Positions 35,658 through 49,300 of a stretch of DNA of 64,000 nucleotides are shown here, in pieces (the stretch's first letter is position 1; each line of letters begins with the position of its first letter). Under the pieces are notes generated by a model. It saw only the letters and a program-made list of their open reading frames with translations, made no database searches and was not told the DNA's origin. This DNA comes from Atherinomorus stipes (taxonomy: Eukaryota > Chordata > Actinopteri > Atheriniformes > Atherinidae): NCBI GenBank assembly GCA_023101725.1, contig JALJCO010012682.1:620001-684000 (forward strand). Reading direction: 5' to 3'. Both the position numbers and the translations under genes were made by a program.

Positions 35658-38600
35658 GTACACTTGTTAATTAGCCTTTATTTACATTACTGACCAACAC
35701 AAAAACAAAAGTCATTTGGTGGTGTGACCCTTTGTTGTTCTATCTTTGAATTTTTGCTTATTTACAGTAACAGCATTTTAAAGGGTTATAATTCATTGAT
35801 CGATAACAGCTTTCTACTTAAACCTATACTGGGTTGCTTTTAATTCATTATGAAAACTGGGAGGGAAAGACAATAAAAAGGGAGGGAAACTACTTTGCAG
35901 TAAGCCAGAGCTGCAGACTAATAGCCAGCAAAAATAGCCTCTTAAATCTGGGTGGCTGAGGGGATTACTGAGCCGCCAGTATTCTAACTAGCCTCTGACA
36001 ACATATGGCCTCAACGTGGCTGCAGTTTGCACAATTTCAGATCAATATACTTTACTCACATTTACATAAAACTGAGCGCTCTCAAGATCTTGCATTTAGA
36101 GCTGAGTGTGTGCCTTCTTTATGTGTGGCTAATAACCTGCAGTTAAGAACTTGTGGATGCTCCTGAAACTCACCCAGAGAGGAGGAGGTGTAAATTAACG
36201 GAGCCATAAAATGTTGCTTAATTATTCATCTGCTCCCACAGATGGTGTCTCAGGACGGGGCAGAAAAGTGGGCCTCACTGCGCCCCCAAACAGTCCAGGA
36301 GAGCAGCCTCTGTGCTCCCTCCCCATGTACAACGACCCTATGTTTGACACCAGGTGAGGAAGAAATAGTTGGTCTCATATGAAAACTTTGTATTAAGTGT
36401 TTTAATTTTTACAAAACACGTAGCTTATGTATATGAGGTGATTCTTTTCTGGTTAAAATCTTCTACATTTTCATACATATACAGTAATAATGTTTTATCA
36501 ATCAACATAAACTCTAAAGCTAAATATTCACCTTTGTTAGATTGCCACAACAAAAAAAGTTACATTTGAAAAATAGTTTTATTCTACTCTTTCAAAGATT
36601 TTATTTCTTAAATGATATGCTCATTTCCAGTTTGATGCCAGTAATACATTAAATAAAAGTTGGACTGAGGGTTGTAAAAGTCAATATCAGGTTAACAAGC
36701 AGCAAGTGACATGACTGAGAACAAAAACAGCGTCTGAGAGGCTGAGTGTTTTACAAGAGGAGGAGACTGCATTAAAAACTGACACGACTGAAGTGAAAAT
36801 CATTGCATGGGCTCGGACACTTCTGAAAATTGTTGCCAATCATTGCATCAATAGATGCAAATGAAACTTTGTCATGCAGAAACAAAAACACATCAGAGTA
36901 GTTGCTGTCTATCTCGGACACATTAAGATGGACTACTGTAAGTTGAAGAGTAAAATGATCCAGTTTTGTAATTAATCAAAATTTACATTTGAGTTATGCT
37001 CTTAAAAGAAGCATGACTGTCCAGCTAGTTCTATGAAGGCCAGCATACTTAGAGAAAAAGTCATTTGTAAAGTTTGTGAAGTTAGAATAAACATTAGCAT
37101 ATACTTCTAAGGCCTTGCTTATTTCATTAAGACAATGGTGTGTTAGAGAAGGGATGCATCTAAAAGTTGCAGGACGGTGGCTCTCGAGGACTGGACTTTG
37201 CCTCCCCTGCTCTAGATTATACAAATTCCAAATTAGCCTGTATTTCTCTAAAAGATTTTTTAATCTGATTTTCTAATCTGAAGTTGTAGTCTGGACTATT
37301 TTCAGTCCAAAAGTGCTGCTGAAAATTTTTTTCAATAATTCCTTTCACATGATTCAAATGTGAATATATTGACGTGCTAATTACATGTTTCCGTGTTGTG
37401 ACTCACATCATACACATGACTGTTTTGCATTTTTGTTTTGGTTTTTCTGAGGTGCTGTTATCCTCCTAAGATGCCATGCAGACACTAAACTTTCACTGTT
37501 GCTCACTTTCCTCTAATGAATTATTATGTTTCAAACAAATGTCAAAAGTGACTGCATTCTCCTGCATTTGCTCCCAGGTGCGCCACTGGCCTTACTAAGT
37601 AGTATAAAGTGCATAAAAATGATATTAGCACTGTAAGTGCTGCAGCCTTTGTAGCCAGCAGACCATCTGAGCATGCAGGTGTGACAGATTTTTGGTCTAG
37701 TGTTTCAGATCGTGCTGCCAACTTTGCCAGAGCGTTATTGCATGATGTTACAGAAAATGTTAAAGAATAATGTATGCTGTGGGGCTATGAAAAGGTTTCT
37801 GAGCTGCTATAAATGAAACAGCATAAAGGAGGAGCAAAGTGACATTTGCTGAGTTAATCTTTTGAGGATGGACTGGAGCAGTGTGTGAGGCTGCTGTCAC
37901 TGCTCGTCAGGCCTTTTTTTTTCCCTGAATGCGTCATGACTGGGTGACAATGCCTATCTACGAGAACCTCTGGAGAGTACCCTTGGCCAAGCAAACACGG
38001 TGGCCATGTGGGGGCGGGGCATCAGATAGTGTGTATATGTATGTCTGTGTGTGTATGTGAGGTGGACTGGGGTAGAGTGGCTGGGGGGGAGGTTTGCTTG
38101 GATGTGATGCCTGAAGTGACGGGACAGACAAGCTGATATGCTCTCTAGACCGTTAAGAAGGCCTTTTTAATGTATGACAGCTAAGTCAGCATAGACAGCC
38201 ATCCCAGTGGTCTGGCCCTGGGTAGTGACACACACATTACACACATAAACAGACAGGCTGACAGAGATAAACCAACACACAACAAAGCATAGCAGCACAC
38301 GCTGCCAGAATGTTCACAGAGCCTCCACAGGAGATGCAGCACGCTAACAAACCAATGTAAGTCCTCCTAGAATTTGATTACAGCTGTACATATTTTATTT
38401 GATGCACTGACTCCTGGCTGAAGCTGTGCATGATGGTGTCACATCTTTTTATACCTGTCTGAAATTTAAGGTGAATTTTGCTGTTCTGGTTTTTAAAATG
38501 TTCCTTTTGTATTACCTGTTGATAAAATTTTAATTCAGACACTGTGTCATGTGTTGGCAACCTTCTCTTCATGTATAAGTTGATTTTTAAAAAATGATAT

Positions 38601-41600
38601 AATCTTTTGTTTATTCACTCTTAAGAAAATTAGGACAGAAACTGCCTCAAGTAATGGATGCTTGGCTTCAAATATTGTGAGCCAGCTAGAGCATTTGCAT
38701 GACAGAGTAAAGTACGTCAGCTCGTTTTAAATATTGAGGCAGCGTGGAAATACATCTTCCTCTTGTCTGAGCTGCATCTTAGTTCAATATCACTTTATCG
38801 TATTCACAGTGAAGGACTAGGCTGATTGTCAGCTGTGTGTGGTTCAAAGAGGCACTGTGTTTATTAGTTTGGCTTTTTGTGTCCGCCTCTGGTCAGTATC
38901 TTGCTGACTGGGAGTGAACGTGGAGCATTTAATCACATCCCCAGGCTTCTGTCTTTAAGGCCTGCTGCTTGCCAGATTGTTTACATGGAATTGGTGCTCT
39001 CATTGAAACCAAGTAAGAAAAAAAGCCTTGTGAGGAGACGTTTCAGTCTGGACATGAGCGCACATAAATGCATGATTTTTTGGGAACATTGGTTGCTGTT
39101 TGGAATATAAATCATGTTCTCTTGCAGAAGATCTCCAGGTTATGTTTGGATGGAAGGCCTTGCACTTACATGAGAAGCTGCTGTGATGATGTAAGTTCCC
39201 ATCCCTTCATCCATATGTGAAGAAAATGAGATGCTGGCAGGTTGAAGAGGAGGTGGAGGAGGAGAGATTAGCTTGGAGCTGTGAGGTTATGCTTCTCTGT
39301 GCTGATGACTCACCTCGCAGCACATAGAGAGAAAGCACTGCGACAGCACTGAGGTGTGACTGTGTGTGTGCGCGTTTCATTACTCTTGGTCTTCTTGGTG
39401 CAGTGCATTCATGTGAAGAGGACTTTCTCTGTGAACTCCTCTTTGTTCGGCGCAAAAGCAATAAATCACAGCGTTACAGCGGCAGTGGTTCTTGGGGCTT
39501 TCGTCCAGGTTTGTCTCCACTGGGAGCAGCCTCTGAGTCCTACAAACCAGCTCTGATTTTTGCTGTACAGGATAAAGTGGACAAGCAAGTCTGAGGACAC
39601 GAGAAAGAAGGGCAGCCCCGTCTGTCCTATTTACGTTCTAAAATAAAGTACTTTAGTGTGTTATTAGCGCACACGTGTGCATGTCTGAGCGAGCGTGCTG
39701 CTGTCAGTGAGTGTGTGAGTGTGCCGTGTACAATAAAAGATGTCAGCAGTGGGTTCTCATGTGAGAAGGGTAATGATGGGGCAGGCTGCTCTGAGCCATT
39801 ACTGTGGAGATGCAGAGGGGGGGATGCCAATGTGAAATCAAAGTGCTGCAGTGGAGTGTGCATGGATATGCAGTGGTCTTCAGACTGCAGCACAGCCACT
39901 GACCCACTGCTGTGTCAGTGCTTCCCCACTGACACACTACCACTGGTTTCCATACTCATTCCCCATAATGTGTATGTGCTTATAAAAGCCAGTGACAGAG
40001 AGGAGGAGATGGAGAGAGCAGCTTCGGTAATGTGTGTCCTTAGCAGTTTCTGCAGCCACTAATGGCTGCTGTGTCTTACATGTCTCATAATGATGATGTC
40101 TAGAGTCTGATTAATCAGGAGCGTTATCTCAACGGCATCCTGGTTAATGGGAGGTGACACAGTGCTTTGCTGGTAGGTTTGTTGGAGCACAAATCTGCTC
40201 TGATGATTCTATTAACAGTGTATTAGTTAACTGTTGACAGGATTTAAGATGCCACAAACAGGAAGCAGTGGTGCTACCACCACCGTGCAGCTAGAACTCA
40301 ATATAAAGGTTTTCTGTGTGAGAAAAACTGAATTATTCTTCACAGTCTAGACCTACAGCAAGATTCTATAATTCAGTTTAAAGTACACAATTTAGCCCAT
40401 CCAAAATTCAATTCGAACAGATGTCTCACTGCACCAAAACATAAATGGAGAAACTTAAACTTTTAGCATTATTTCTATATAATTACATAATATTACACAG
40501 TTTTTTTTTTTCCAGCTGGATGATGTTGTGTACATTTAATTATGTGCATATATATACAGGGAGTGCAGAATTATTAGACAAATGAGTATTTTGACCACAT
40601 CATCCTCTTTATGCATGTTGTCTTACTCCAAGCTGTATTGGCCCAAAGCCTACTACCAATTAAGCATATCAGGTGATGTGCATCTCTGTAATGAGAAGGG
40701 GTGTGGTCTAATGACATCAACACCCTATATCAGGTGTATTAGGCAAACAGATTTATTAGGCAACTTAGCAACAAATATATGCCCATTTCAATTATTTATT
40801 TTCACCAGGAAAACTAATAAAACAGCTCAACTTTCACAAATATACATTTCTGACATTCAAAAACAAAACAAAACAAAAACAATGAACGATGTAGCCACCT
40901 TTCTTTGCAAGGACACTCAAAAGCCTGCCATCCATGGATCCTGTCAGTGTTTTGATCTATTCACCATCAACATTGCATGCAGCAGCAACCACAGCCTCCC
41001 AGATACTGTTCAGAGAGGTGTACTGTTTTCCCTCCTTGTAAATCTCACATTTGATGAGGGACCACAGGTTCTTTATGGGGTTCAGATCAGGTGAACAAGG
41101 AGGCCATGTCATTAGTTTTTCTTCTTTTAGACCCTTTCTTGCAGCCACGCTGTGGAGCACTTGGATGCGTGTGATGTAGCATTGTCCTGCATAAAAAACA
41201 TGTTTTTCTTGAAGGATGCGGACTTCTTCCTGTACCACTACTTGAAGAAAGTGTCTTGCAGAAACTGGCAGTAGGACTAGGAGTTGAGCTTGACTCCATC
41301 CTCAACCCGAAAAGGCCCCACAAGCTCATCTTTGATGATACCTGCCCATACCAGTACCCCACCTCCACCTTGCTGGCGTATGAGTTGGACTGGAACTCTC
41401 TGCCCTTTACCGATCCAGCCACAGGCCCATACATCTGGCCCATCAAGACTCACTCTCATTTCATCAGTCCATAAAACCTTAGAAAAATCAGTCTTGAGAT
41501 ATTTCTTGGCCCAGTCTTGACGTTTCAGCTTGTGTGTCTTCTTCAGTGGTGGTCGTTTTTCAGCCTTTCTTACCTTGGCCATGTCTCTGAGTATTGCGCA

Positions 41601-44600
41601 CCTTGTGCTTTTGGGCACTCCAGTGATGTTGCAGCTCTGAAATATGGCAAAACTGCTGGCAAGTGGCATCTTGGCAGCTGCACGCTTGACTTTTCTCAGT
41701 TCATGGGCAGTTATTTTGCTCCTTGGTTTTTCCACATGTTTATTGCGACCCTGTTGACTATTTTGAATGAAACACTTGATTGTTGGATGATCACACTTCA
41801 GAAGCTTGGCCATTTTAAGAGTGCTGCATCCCTCTGCAAGATATCTTAGTATTTTTTTACCTTTCGGAGCCTGTCAAGTTCCTCTTCTGACCCATTTTGC
41901 CAAAGGAAAAGAAGTTGCCTAATAAATCTGTTTGCCGAATACACCTGATATAGGGTGTTGATGTGATTAGACCACACCCCTTCTCATTACAGAGATGCAC
42001 ATCACCTGATATGCTTAATTGGTAGTAGGCTTTGGGCCAATACAGCTTGGAGTAAGTCAACATGCATAGAGAGGATGATGTGGTCAAAATACTCATTTGC
42101 CTAATAATTCTGCACTCCCTGCATGTTATTATTATATATATGCATTTATAAGTGATGCTTTGTGGGGCCACCAAGAGTTTCTGCTTTTTCAGTATTAGAC
42201 ACCTAAACCACTATAATCCAGCTGGTTGAATTAGTCAAGTGATACAAAGATTTAAAAGAGATTTATGGCACATATGCAAACATCACTCCCAGTCTGACTG
42301 GGATATATACCTATCATGGGTAAGCCAGTCTTTTTTTTAGTTAGCACTGCATGTGTCACTGCTCACTTCCAACAGTAACTTCAGCTTATTATGTGGTTTA
42401 GTTATTAGGTATTTCCCACTTCACTAATCTGCACATTCAACATCCTAAAAAAGGTCAAATATCTTCCCTCACAGTCTTCTCCCGCAGTTGATCCGACCGC
42501 TGATGGCTGATGCTGGCTCACGGTGTCAGAGCTTTTAACCAGCCACTGATGATGTTCATTGAATTGTTAATTATTAAGAAATACACCTTTTTATATAACC
42601 ATAGTAGTAGGAAATTCAATTTCTATCTAAATCAAGAAATTATTGCCCAGTTACAAGTAGTCCAGGATGCCACAACACCACTACGTGTAAAGATCAGGTT
42701 TCTCATTTGACTGGCTTCCAATGATATTCAAGATTGAATTCAAGCTCCTCCTAAAAGTATCTTTCCCAAGAGTACAGTGTATCAGCAAGCTATTAACGTC
42801 TAATATCCCCACTAGGCCCCTAAGGTTTTGTGAGTCTTGTTGCTTGAACCACGTATGAGCATGAGAATGTGAGGGACTGTGCATTTGCTGTCCTGGGCTT
42901 CATGTTTTGGAAAAGGTCTCACTCTTGAACTCATTGAAGCCTCTGGGATGTTTTAAAATCACAACTGAAACCATTTTTTTTTCAGACTGTGCTTGTCTTA
43001 GTACTGCTCTTAAATATTTTAAGCATTTTTTTCTGTTTCTGTGCACAGATAGCATCAGAAGCTTTCTCACTAGCAGGTACTGGATGGATGACTTCTTTTT
43101 TTTTCTTATTTGAGCAGTGGATGAATTTAGGTTCCACTAATGCCCCAAAGGCTTTTCTGCCTCCAGCCACCCAGAAGTAACTGGCTGGCAACCGCAAAAA
43201 GGGCGGATTTACATTTCAGAAGAGGCCTGATGTTCATTTTGGTGTGCTACTACACCAGCCTTGTTGTACTACAATTTCTAAAATACAACAGCCTGCAGTA
43301 AATGTAGGTCTTCCAACATAATTAAGCTGTTTTTGTTTTTTCAAATATGCATATCCTGTGTAACAGTAGTTCATATGTGAACCACAAAAGGTTCACAATG
43401 TTCTTTTTTTGATAAGAAGGTGTCACTGTCAAAATCTGTGTATGTAAGTCAACAAGCCTGATAATCCATTTATCACATAATGCTCATGTCATCGGCTGTA
43501 TTTTCACTATTGTAGATCTGCAGACAAATCTTAGACCCTCTGGTTTTATCTATGTAGCCTCTCAGACATCTTTGTTTAAGCCCATCTAGTCTGTCTGGTG
43601 AGAGTGAGAGATGCTGTTCTCAAACTCAGGTGAGAAAGCGGCTCACTCTTCTAAGACCTCAAAGTCCAGACTAATCGACTTACTCTGAAGCTCAGAAAGG
43701 CACCAGTGTGTCAGTCTGTTGACTGAAAAACAACCCACGCCAGTCTCTGTTTGCTGCTAATGACAGGCGGTGCAGACTCAGTCCAGTACAGGCAGAGCTG
43801 CTGTGAATCACACCTTTGTGAATTTGATAAACTTCTGTTCATTGTGTAAGCTCAAGACTGAGACATTTTCTGGGTCAAATGTATATTTGACATCAGTGAT
43901 AAAACAAAAAAACCTAAGATGAAAAAGGCAAATCTCTTTGAAAATACGTGAAAGCTGTGTCGTATTATAATATTATCCAGTAAAATAAGGCCTTTCTGAG
44001 AAAACGGTTCAATGAAATTAGCCCAGTTGAACAGGTCTATTACTCCACTGATGAATGAACAGCTGTAAATCTGTGACAGCTGCAGCAGTTCCTCATATTC
44101 TCTGCGCATTCTCATTTTATGCAGGGCATAGGATCAGTGCACTTTATAAATGGACATAAATAATATTCACCTTGCTAATTTCTGACCCTATTCTGTCAAA
44201 TGTCAGTTTTCCCTGACTTGAAGCAAACAGTGCTTTGGGTGCAGATGGTCTTTGTCCACTGTGGCTTGTTACTAACTGTCAAGTTGAATGACAACTCTTT
44301 GTAGTTAGCATTTACCGGTTTGTGTCATCCATAAATGGTCATCAGCACAAAACACCTATGTCAGAGAAAGTTTATCATCTCTAAGACCAAGGTAAGCCTA
44401 AGTGTTGTACTAAGTATCCCTGTAATATATGACAGTGTGACAACAATTAGGTTTCCATCCAAATTCACCTCAAATTTCTTATAAAACTCACCCTCATCTG
44501 TGAAAGGAGCTGGGTGTTTCTCCCTACAGCTTCTCAATCACTCCAGCTGGCTTTGGGGCATGCCATTTAAACTTCTAAACATTCATCTTCATGACTTAAC

Positions 44601-46300
44601 ATCCATAAACTGTGTAACCTTTTTTTTTTTAAGTTGCACAATCTTATCTATTAGGCAGGAAAAGCTAATTCATCACAATGCAACGTGAAAAAATATAATG
44701 ACTTAATGGCAGAAGTTGATCCAGTTGGAGTCAGATGTTTTGCAACCAGCCCCTGGTGACTGTTAGTGGTACTGCCTCCGAGGTATTTCTGCATGGGCTT
44801 CATTGTTCATAACAGGAGACTGTTAATCTTCTCTGCATAGTTTATGTGTGCTCACCTTGCAGCTTATGCACAGAAATAAGCACCTTGCTGTTGCATGCAG
44901 TTTACACACAGTAAAACATGTAATCACGGGTATCATCATCATCATTTATATTACAGCATGTATGTAGGGTAGATGAAGATGTAAACCACTTGGCTTTTTT
45001 TTTATCACAATCATTAATCCAGTATGCCAAATGCACAACAGATTAATGACTTTTACTTCATTTGTATGCAGGCATTGCAGAGTTTGACTTTTGCACCAAA
45101 ATAGACTAAAAAAACCAAAAACAACAACAAAAAAAGCATGCTGAGAAAGCTCATAATAGATGCTTTGGGATCAAAGAAACTTTGTCACTTTTATTTTTGT
45201 CCACGCCAAAGGAACCACAGCTGATTGTATTTCTCTGAAGTTTCTTTTTAAGTCTTTCAGAGGAGCTTTCCCAATGTAGGTGCACACGAAAAGAAAAATA
45301 AACTTGACAAGTCATGAGTTTAAACAACTGATCTTTAAATGACCTTAACAAAATGTTGAGAAATGGACCTCTGGGGAAGCCCGGGGTTTATCAAAGGCAT
45401 ATGTGATGGAGAAATTACAACATGACTTTCATTTCATCCGTTTTCTGATGGTTACATCATTTTCAGTGTTGGTATATGTGATGTGAATATAACCAGAGAA
45501 AAGGTCCTGAGGATACGTCATCCCTCTGGGAGTTTTCCAGTTCAAATAACTCTCAGTGATTCTCTAAATCTATTGGATCTGAATATGCCAAATGCCAACT
45601 GGAATTAATATTGTCATAACCTTTTAATCTATTTTTAACTTTATATGACCTGTTTCAATTTTTGCAACAGTATTATTTTAGTTGTGACGTATCAGCTGAG
45701 TAAAGGAAGGTCAAATAACTGCCATTCAGTAGAAAAAAAAAGTTACTTAGATAATCAGCGGCATCTGTGGTCTAATGGGGCATTATCCCTTAAAGGCAAC
45801 AGTTTTTTTTACGTTTCACACAACCTCATTTTTTTATGCACTCCCTCTGAAGAAGCTTGATGTGATGTCACAGTTTTGGTTGTTAATATTAAGTCAGTTG
45901 TATTCGCATTTTGCTTGCACCATGAAACAGCTACTTGATCAACAAGGGATTTTGGTTGTTTTTTAAATTATTTACAAAAAGCTAGAAGAGCAAATAGTCA
46001 AATCGAGTTCAATAATGATTCATTTCTCAAGGGAAGGGTGTGGGGCTCAGGGTGATCTGAGTTTCCAGTTACGTCCCTGTAAGCCAGCACTGCTTCCCGG
46101 AAGTATTACATAACACAAAGACACTTGACTTTCTTCTACAAAGGCAAGTCGACATGTCATTTTGTTCCAAACTTTCCCCCTTATAAACAGATAGTACAAC
46201 TGAGCATCTTTAAATGAATCAGTCTCTTGACACCCCCTCCCCTCCCTCTCTCCTCTCCCTCCTCTCCCTCCCTCCCAGTCGCTTCCCTCTGACTACACTG

Positions 46301-46336
<36 letters not shown>

Positions 46337-49300
46337 CTCCCTACCTCACACACACGGACGCCTGGACGCTGCAGCGTTTTTAAGAGAGTGTTTCCAACCC
46401 TGGATAGGAGGGAGGAGGCAGGAGGAAGGAGATAATGTCCAAATCCTGACCGTGTTCATTATTTTAAAATTAGAAGAAAAAAAAAAGAAGAAAAGCAACT
46501 CTGATAAATTGCATATCGAATGGATCGACAATTCGTTTGCGAGCGCTAAAAGACGGTCAGAGTGTCATTGCAGACATGGGTCGCAGCGGTACGGCACCTT
46601 TCGCTCAGCTCCTTGGGGAGTGTTTTCACTGTCAGTCCTTCAGCGCTGGAAATGGCGTTGTGATGCTGAGCATGGAAGACGCAGCGGAGGCGGATGCCAA
46701 GGAATAAAGAAATATATGATCACCTGTGCTTTTCTTTGGGTTGGATTTTTAGTAGCGGTGGACAGTACCATGGTGAATTACCAGAAATACATTACTGTTA
46801 TGCAGCTGGCTCTGGGGGTGACCGCCTCCAACAAAGAACATTGTCTTCCACCCAGGAAGCGTATGTGGTGAGTATCAATCTTGGTGCGGATGATGATGGT
46901 GATGATGATGTGATGCAGGTTTGGGGGGAAGAGAACAGGGGAGGGCTGCGATGAGCCGAGCCGTCGCCTCCCCACGTCCTGTCAAAAGATGAGCCAAAAT
47001 GCGCCCGGCTCACTCTCCGAAATGACATAATACTCCTGTCAGCCACTGCGGCCAGTCTGCACCATGTTGCAATCATCAAAAACCTACTCTGCTCGATGCA
47101 CACAGTTGGTAAGGCAGCCACTCCGCATGCTGGGAGTTTGTGTGCGTGCGTGCGTTCCTGTGCGCGCGCGTGCAAAGACAAGTGGCTCCATCCATGTCCT
47201 TCCTCTCCATTAGTTTGTAAAGTTGAATGCGTAGGATGATGTCATAGCCTCATCATTGTTTCTTTGCCTCTAACTTCATGTGCTTTAATGTACTGTCCGG
47301 CCTCCACTGCACTGCTGTTGTCACTGGAAGTGTCATCATCAAGCTAACCATGTGGTAAACCATCACTCCTCCTTAACTCCTCTCTGCTCCCCCACCCACT
47401 ATTGTGCTGTAATTGATTAATAAAATGTAAAGCATGAAACGTGATCCTCTCCTGTTTTTTATTACCTGTGCTGCAGCCAGGCCTCTCTAAACCTGCCATT
47501 GCCATGACTATTAAACATTGTGTTTCCATACTCAACCCTCAGCATGTGTTCGTGTCCTGTCTATCCACCTATTCTGTGTCCTCATTACTCTGTGTGCTAC
47601 ACCATATTGCAGTTACCACCTCTCACTTCCTGCCTTTTTCTCCTCTTGTGGCCTTGTCCATTTGTTTACTTCAAAGCAGCCTCCCTTTCACTCTTCCTCC
47701 TCACTCTAAGCAGATTGCTGCCAGGGCTGCAACGTGTGTGACACACTATCCCTAATTACAGCTGGATTACTATCTTGTTTGAAAGCAAAGATGGTTAATT
47801 AAGAGCCAATGGACTCAGTGGTGCTCTGATAGCGACAATTTGTTCGGATTGAACAAATTCAAAATGCTGTCAGAGCGTTCATCGCTGTGGTGTGGCTTTG
47901 TTTTGTGAGAGGCTTAATCATTTATCATTGCTTCTTTAACACAAACCATTTCTGTGAACAAAGCAAGGACTAAACACATATGGGGCCAAACATCTCTGAG
48001 CTTTGCATGTGGAGATTATTTAAATTGTACAAGGTGTTTTTTTGTTGTTTTTTTTTTACCTGTAATGGCATAAGGTTTCCCTGTATTTTTTTTAAAAATG
48101 TATACTGTTACTGTAAGTGGGTGGCTGCCATCCCATCTGAACACTCGTAGGTGTGATGACACTGAAGTCAAGGTGCTGCTGTAACCTCAGCAGGGGTCAC
48201 AAGCTTATCACATGCAGCTTCTTAGTGCTCAGTCTCTTTGGCTAATCATATTCCTTAGTCTTCTTTTTAGCCTAATTGCCCCCCAAGGAGGAGACAAGGG
48301 ATTTCACAGACTGATGGCTCCTTTCATGTTAAGTCTGTTACTGTTTTCATGCTTACATCTCCATATCTAAGTCAATAATGGCAGAAGTCAAAGGATGAAG
48401 AACTTGTGTAAGCATTGAAGAAATTCTTAAGTTGACCTGTTGAGTGAGGAATGGTAATTGTAGACAAAGCTAAACACTTTATGAGCCCTTACCAAAGCCA
48501 GCATCTGTTTCTCAGCACCATCCGTTTTACCAATCAGTTTACATGTACACTAATGATTTTGGATTAAATGGGCCTTAATGTTTTATGTTTGGCAAAAGAT
48601 ACTGATTATCTGTATTGTAATTGTATCAAGTTTCAATTGACTCTTAGTTTGCATTTGTTCTTATTCTTTAATGTGTCGATTTCATTTTTAAGGTCAAGTT
48701 TGCTAGAACAGAGAAAAAGGGCTCTAAAAGCATGCGTGTAAGACAATATAATGACATTTCATCATAAAGAAAAAAACATTCGCATAAAATAATGGGAAAC
48801 AATTGTGAACAAAGTGAACCATGATGACTTCTACCTGAAGTCACTTGAAGGAATTGAAAAAACACTGAGTTTTATCATCCGTACTGCTGGGAACAAGTAA
48901 GATTTGAAAAAAAATAGCCAACATTTGTATTCTTTAAATTTAAGAAAAACTCCAAAGCACTCTGTTATAAAAATAAGTTCAAATCCCTTTACTGTCATGA
49001 GTTGTAAAACACCGATGATGAATTTCTTCTACTCTTCTTCTGGGAGTCACTTTGGTCTTTGATGCCATGAAGAAAGCCGCTGAGCTGAAACCCCTGTGCT
49101 TTACAGTATGATGCTGTGACATTTAAGTTTGTGTTCGCCCCATCCAAATCACCTCAAATAAATATTAAGCTGAATCCAGAAGCGCTCCTACACACACACA
49201 ACACACACAAACATTTTTAATCAGTATTTTTACTCCTACCTCATCAAAACTGTACATAAAGAGAACAGAGACCAGCTTTATATATTTTTCATGTTGTTGA

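Noticed and set aside
39364..39594. Exon-like open frame with a tcttcttggtgcag acceptor and a gtttgt donor
   Set aside because: The donor is weak, the phase does not fit the shared tjp1 exon and no domain is recognised.
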